Assembly (NCBI GenBank): GCA_023091665.1
Contig: JALJCQ010000001.1
Coordinates: forward strand, 248,001 to 312,000
Source of the DNA: Pythium myriotylum
Taxonomy: Eukaryota; Oomycota; Peronosporomycetes; Pythiales; Pythiaceae
Direction: 5' to 3'
DNA length: 64,000 nucleotides
Below, piece by piece: positions 60,025-64,000 of this stretch. The notes under the pieces were generated by a model. The model saw only the letters and a program-made list of their open reading frames with translations. It ran no database searches and had not been told where the DNA came from. Position 1 is the first letter of the stretch, and each line of letters begins with the position of its first letter. The translations under genes and the position numbers were made by a program.

Positions 60025-60511
60025 TCACGAAGACCACCACGGACGCAGGTCGTTGTAGAGCAAATTTGACGAGTCAGCGCGGCTGGCTTGGGAGCTGGAA
60101 GGAGTGATGTGGGTTTCTGCACTAGGCTTCATGTCGAGTCTGACCTGTCGCTCGGCCATCTTGTTATGGGCTCGTGGATGAAGGGCCAAGGCTGAGACTT
60201 CGACGAGGCCAGCAAATTTGCGTGCTTGCAAATAAAGGTTGGACAGCGCGCGATCACGTTGGGGTCGTTGTTCGCGCAGTTTGTTTCAGAACTAAGGCGA
60301 CATGTCCGATGACTTCGAGCTGGGTGAGGTTGTGATCGCGGGCAGCTTGGAGACCGGCGATGATTCCTTTGTAGAGTGCTTGATCTCGGGTCATGCTGGG
60401 GGCAGAGTCGTGGCATGAACTTGCAATGCGACTACCGGAGGTGGTGGACATCAGCAGCCGATGAGTCCACCTCACCGAATCTTCTGCAAATGCCAGATCT
60501 AACAGCAACAA
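60025..60511 (-). pseudogene. Retroelement RNase H fragment (C-terminal half)
   Basis: Minus-strand pieces read ALYKGIIAGLQAARDHNLTQ then LEVIGHVALVLKQ and, after a frame change, LYLQARKFAGLVEVSALALH and RAHNKMAERQVRLDMKPSAE. These match the second half of retroelement RNase H (AEY-x-GLI-x-GL-x-A, then the HN-x-x-AD region). It is broken and inactive. Confidence 0.7.
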
Positions 60512-60823
60512 CCATCGCAGTGGACACGCGGACTCGCACCTCGTGCCTCAACATCCTTCCTCGAGAGCACAACACGAGATAGGAGTCACGTCTCCCATGC
60601 CCGACATATACAGAATCGTCGAAGCCGTTTGTGGCTGAAGCACAATGATGCCCAATTCAGGAACTCAAAGTTGACTCTAGTTAGTTTCACCTAGTCCATC
60701 TAGGCGGCCGTGGGACGACTTCTTGCCGGACTTTATGGCGTCAAGGCTGGCGGCTGACCCTTCACAGTGTTTTGAGAGAGTATCTCCACAGCGCGCGCCA
60801 GGCACGAACAGCGCCCACGGCAA

Positions 60824-61000
60824 GTGCGGCTCTACTTTCATGGCGACTCGCGCGGTAACCCTGGCGTTCCAGGTGGAGGTAGTGTGCTTCTTATCTACGA
60901 CGAGCCCAAGACAACGTGGACCCTGCTCTGGTGGACAGCGAGCTACATCGGCAACCATACCACGAATAAACATGCGGAACATGCAGCTTTAGTCACTGTA
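60824..61000 (+). pseudogene. Retroelement RNase H fragment (N-terminal half)
   Basis: Plus-strand RLYFHGDSRGNPGVPGGGSV and, further on, YIGNHTTNKHAEHAALV match the first half of RNase H (DG-S-RGNPG..GGAG, TTNN-AEY-x-AL). The frame stops at 61075 without the rest of the domain. It lies opposite in orientation to the other half at 60025-60511. Confidence 0.72.
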
Positions 61001-61075
61001 GTCGTGGAGTCCGTAGCCCGCTTCTCCGATACTCCGCGATCATCGGGGACAGCGACCCTGTCTTCTCTCAAGTAG

Positions 61076-62346
61076 CAGACACCGCAACCAGCCGCGCAGG
61101 CTCACTACAGGACTTCACTAGACTACACGGCTCCTCAACACAATCCAGACGGTCGACCTCAGACACACATTACGAGCGGGAAGGACTACCTTCACAAAGA
61201 ATGCCATGGACCAGCGAATTTTGCTTGCCTCACACATCGCTCGATGACCATCTCACCACGCTCCCGCCCCACGACATATCCCACCCAACCTTCTCCATCC
61301 GCCGCAGCGACAATCTCCTTATCGAAGTGAAACCCGCCGTTTTCGCACCAAGTTTCTATAGATTACTCCCCACCTAGCGACTAAAGTACCACCCGCATCC
61401 CGTAGGGTTGACGGGCTGATAGGAATCTATTACCTGATGTAAGCTCCCGAACTACAAAAAAACGATAGGAACCTATTAGGCTGTCAGACGCATTTCTCTA
61501 CGTAGTTGTGGTACTGCACTGGCGAGTAACCACCCAGTATTCCGCCTAGGTTTTGTTTGCGACACGTTGTGGGTGGAGCCGACGCCTTTGACTCCTAATC
61601 GTCATTTTCATCGCTATCCCGCTGCGACATAAAAACCCTCATATGGCAAGCACTGAGGTGGAGAACTTTCGTCAACGTGGAGAGAGCTGAATCCAGCTTG
61701 AAGTCTATTACCGCACCAAACATGAACGGCTGAAATCTTCAGTCTTTCATGCTAGAAACGGTTGTACCTCAACGGCCGGGTGACCTTTTCCGATTTACAT
61801 GGCCGAGACATCGCCCACCCTGAGTGTTAACAGTCAATAAATGATTGAACCACTATTCATGTGTGGTCCGAACGTCCTGGGGTGAACTGCCTTATGGAGA
61901 TGCATGGTTGTTGAACTTCCTGAAATTTAACAACATTTTGTATCCGTATTTGTGTATATGTGGATATACTTCGAAGTTGTTCTGCAGTTAGATTTCAGGG
62001 AGTGGACCCAGACGGGCAATTCGAGCAGATGTTCGTTACGAATTGGTCGTATGACTAACATCTGCGTTGTCGGTCACGAAGAGCACTTGGCCGCAGATGG
62101 TTTCGCGTGTTTTCCACAGTTGAAGACGCGGGAAACCCGAGTGCAATCCCAAAACGAATTCACCGAAAGCATCAGAACCGACATCGAGCATCTGGCGTGG
62201 TTGCTGGGTGAGACTTCGAATTTTCAGGTACCGTGCGCAGCCTGGTCCCACGATGACACGGGAGAGCCCACAATCGCTGTGACCGCCTCCACTGTCATTC
62301 TGGAATTTACCATCTTCGAGCTACCTTCCTCTTTTCTCCCACAGCC
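61076..62346. other. Intergenic region
   Basis: 1.27 kb. 61430-61465 (CTGATGTAAGCTCCCGAACT, then an A-run) resembles 57490-57520 upstream of the SnoaL fragment, and 61528-61560 resembles the outer end of the foldback repeat. The right end (61985-62235) is the upstream module of Cys-rich copy 5. Confidence 0.5.
62051..62077 (+). promoter_or_regulatory. Palindromic upstream motif of Cys-rich copy 5
   Basis: ATGACT, core AACATCTGCGTTGTC, GGTCAC: the same motif as before copies 1 and 2 with two changes in the left outer part, 270-296 bp before the ATG. Confidence 0.5.
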
Positions 62347-62676
62347 ATGAAGTTTCTCGCCCTCGGTCTCCTTGGTGTTGCCGTTCTCACGGCTCAGTCG
62401 GTCGCTGCCGAAGAAACTTTTGTGTCCACCTGCAGTGTCGAGTGCGTTAAACCGTACGGCGCTTGTTCCTGGGAGGCCTTTGCCGGTAATGGCACCCAGG
62501 CGGAGTGCGAGACTCTGTACGAGAAGTGCCAAGCGGACTGTGTTGCTAAGAACGGCTTGGTGAAGTACGTTTACACGCCCAAAGTGCATCCAGAAGCCTT
62601 GGAGACGCCCAAGCCCACGACCAAGGCGCCTTCGTACAACTTCCGTAGCGTCAACAACGGCGAGGAGGCCAACTAG
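62347..62676 (+). CDS. Small secreted Cys-rich family protein, copy 5
   Basis: An intact 109-residue protein from ATG 62347. Signal peptide MKFLALGLLGVAVLTAQSVAA; mature EETFVSTCSVECVKPYGACSW, ECETLYEKCQADCVAKNG, then the Thr/Pro linker (ETPKPTTKAPSYNFRSVNNG) ending EEAN. It has six mature Cys and is closest to copy 4. Position and spacing of the Cys are the same in copies 4 and 5. The upstream module is the best kept among the plus-strand copies. Function unknown; probably apoplastic. Confidence 0.82.
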   Translation: MKFLALGLLGVAVLTAQSVAAEETFVSTCSVECVKPYGACSWEAFAGNGTQAECETLYEKCQADCVAKNGLVKYVYTPKVHPEALETPKPTTKAPSYNFRSVNNGEEAN

Positions 62677-64000
62677 GAGTCCAAGGGACCATTCATGTTT
62701 TGTTTCTCATGGTGTGTATGTACCCACACGCAAAAGGTGCCTCAGCATATGTGGTGTGCCCGAATAACCTATTTTCAACAGACAACATTAGACGAAGTTC
62801 ACTCAGGGAAGTACATACGAGTAAGCGAGTCTCAACGGTGTTTTATTTCAACCCATCTGATCAAAATAACCTAAGCCGAAGGGTTGAATAATAATCCAAG
62901 AGTGCTTTCTCCAAGATCACTTCAACGCCAACTACACTTCCATTCGACCAATTGATGCTTCGAGTGTAATTTTGACAAGTTGTATGCAATCATTCGGAAT
63001 GTAGCTTTTCAATCTGTGCGTATTCGCGTGACAGCCTGTCAGTTCGGCGGCTTCACGTACTGGCCACAATTTTCTGGTCTGTTATATGTGATGTAATTTA
63101 GGTCAATTGGTTTGCTCATCTAGACACCTATAGCCGACGTGTCGCCATGTTCAGGTAAGACCTTCTCTCCAGTTGGCGAAGCCTCTTATACTGATTCAAA
63201 AACTTCTGTAAGGATCCGATAGTCTTGTGGCAGAGCGCGTAAGGCATTGGGCCTTACGAAATCAACACACGGGCCTGAGAGTCGAGAACCATCGTGTACG
63301 GAACCTCATTCCTGTCTGTGGGTGAAAACGTAAGGACCGCGCCGTATCACAGCCCCCACGTTTTTATTGTTCAAAACTGGTAGCCATGTCCTTGGCAGCT
63401 CAGTTCAATATGGAGCAACGCGACGCAGTAGATGGCAGCCAAGTACGCCGCGCATGCGTGGCAGATGCAACCCGATCAAGCTACCGAAGTTGTCGGACTG
63501 GATGTGACCCGATTCCCGGTTATTTCCGATCTTCCAAATTTGATATATCAAAATGACAGGCCCTTGGTTCCACAGTCGGACCCAGAGACGCTGGCTGGAG
63601 GTGGCTCTGGGGGCTTGTGGTAAAAGCGAGAATGAAATCGATGGGGCTGGGCCTTAGCTCTGCTCCTACTCATATTCTCCGTGTCCTTGAGCGCACAGGG
63701 GCATGCCTGTCGCCACGCGAGTGAGTTGACTTGGGCTCGGGCCTTGGCCCGAGCCAGAGCTTGAGAGATGAAATACTAAGCTGGGATGTGAAATCAGCAT
63801 TGGCATACGAAGCCAATGCTGGGGTACGAAATCAATGTGGGTTCGCGAGCGTGGCCACGACCAAGCCGTGTCGAGGTGAGGTCTATTTGATCCCAAGTTG
63901 ATGAATCAATCCTATAGCCGGGTTTAACTACCCTATTTGCTACAGCTCTAAATGGCGGAGGATGAGGCGAGCTTGCCATTCCCGGAAGTTGGATAGGAAG
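62677..64000. other. Terminal intergenic region
   Basis: 1.3 kb without a supportable gene. It contains three short perfect hairpins: 63238-63258 (arms CGTAAGGC), 63734-63755 (arms GGCTCGGGCC, loop TT) and 63796-63820 (arms AGCATTGGC, loop of 7). Confidence 0.5.

Noticed and set aside
63225..63300. tRNA-like segment with a TGGCAGAGCG A-box-like word
   Set aside because: The matching B-box is not in the right orientation and no cloverleaf could be folded.
1..64000. CRISPR array, rRNA operon, prophage or plasmid origin
   Set aside because: No regularly spaced direct repeats, rRNA signatures or phage genes were seen, and the sequence is eukaryotic.

Overview
The window is nuclear DNA of an oomycete, most likely a Phytophthora-like Peronosporales or Pythiales species. 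Genes are dense on both strands and often converge with 50-120 bp between stop codons. Introns are few and tiny: every one I could define is 59-138 bp, most of them 62-69 bp, with GT..AG ends. The protein set also fits: WRKY19-like Cys/His repeat proteins, EDR2-like lipid-binding proteins, C2-dysferlin proteins, flagellar-type coiled-coil proteins, a large family-type transmembrane protein, small secreted Cys-rich proteins and Phytophthora-type retroelement RNase H debris. No rRNA, convincing tRNA or CRISPR array was seen.

Left half (1-36 kb) is mostly core genome. It holds a partial coiled-coil gene, an EDR2-C protein, mitochondrial D-2-hydroxyglutarate dehydrogenase, a CCT-motif regulator, an unresolved broken locus, three tandem C2-dysferlin genes, an Hsp70/Hsp110-TPR protein without a visible beta-sandwich substrate domain, L-aspartate oxidase, an HNH protein, an 11-repeat WRKY19-like protein, a five-exon NEMP-type nuclear-envelope protein, a small secreted protein, an MFS sugar transporter divergent from beta-COP, and a very large secretory-pathway protein. 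That last protein joins an OS-9-type MRH lectin domain, a GH47 (EDEM) domain and a PA domain in one chain, so that recognition and trimming of misfolded glycoproteins in ER-associated degradation would sit in one polypeptide.

Right half (36-64 kb) is accessory. Five copies of a small secreted Cys-rich family (at 36.1, 37.2, 50.4, 53.4 and 62.3 kb) share a signal peptide, a Cys core, a conserved C-terminal tail and an upstream module with a palindromic motif about 270-310 bp before the ATG. They spread by segmental duplication that also dragged along the 3' end of a large transmembrane gene. A 1667-aa coiled-coil gene and a V-ATPase assembly factor (Vma12/TMEM199 type) interrupt this region.

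From 54.5 to 59.7 kb lies a family of secreted SnoaL-like proteins: one intact gene with two tandem domains and two decayed copies. One decayed copy is split by a 2337-bp DNA element with imperfect terminal inverted repeats and an exact 8-bp target-site duplication. The element is filled with degenerate coding and intron-like sequence, so it looks like a non-autonomous Pack-type transposon. Foldback repeats, perfect hairpins and RNase H fragments fill the rest.
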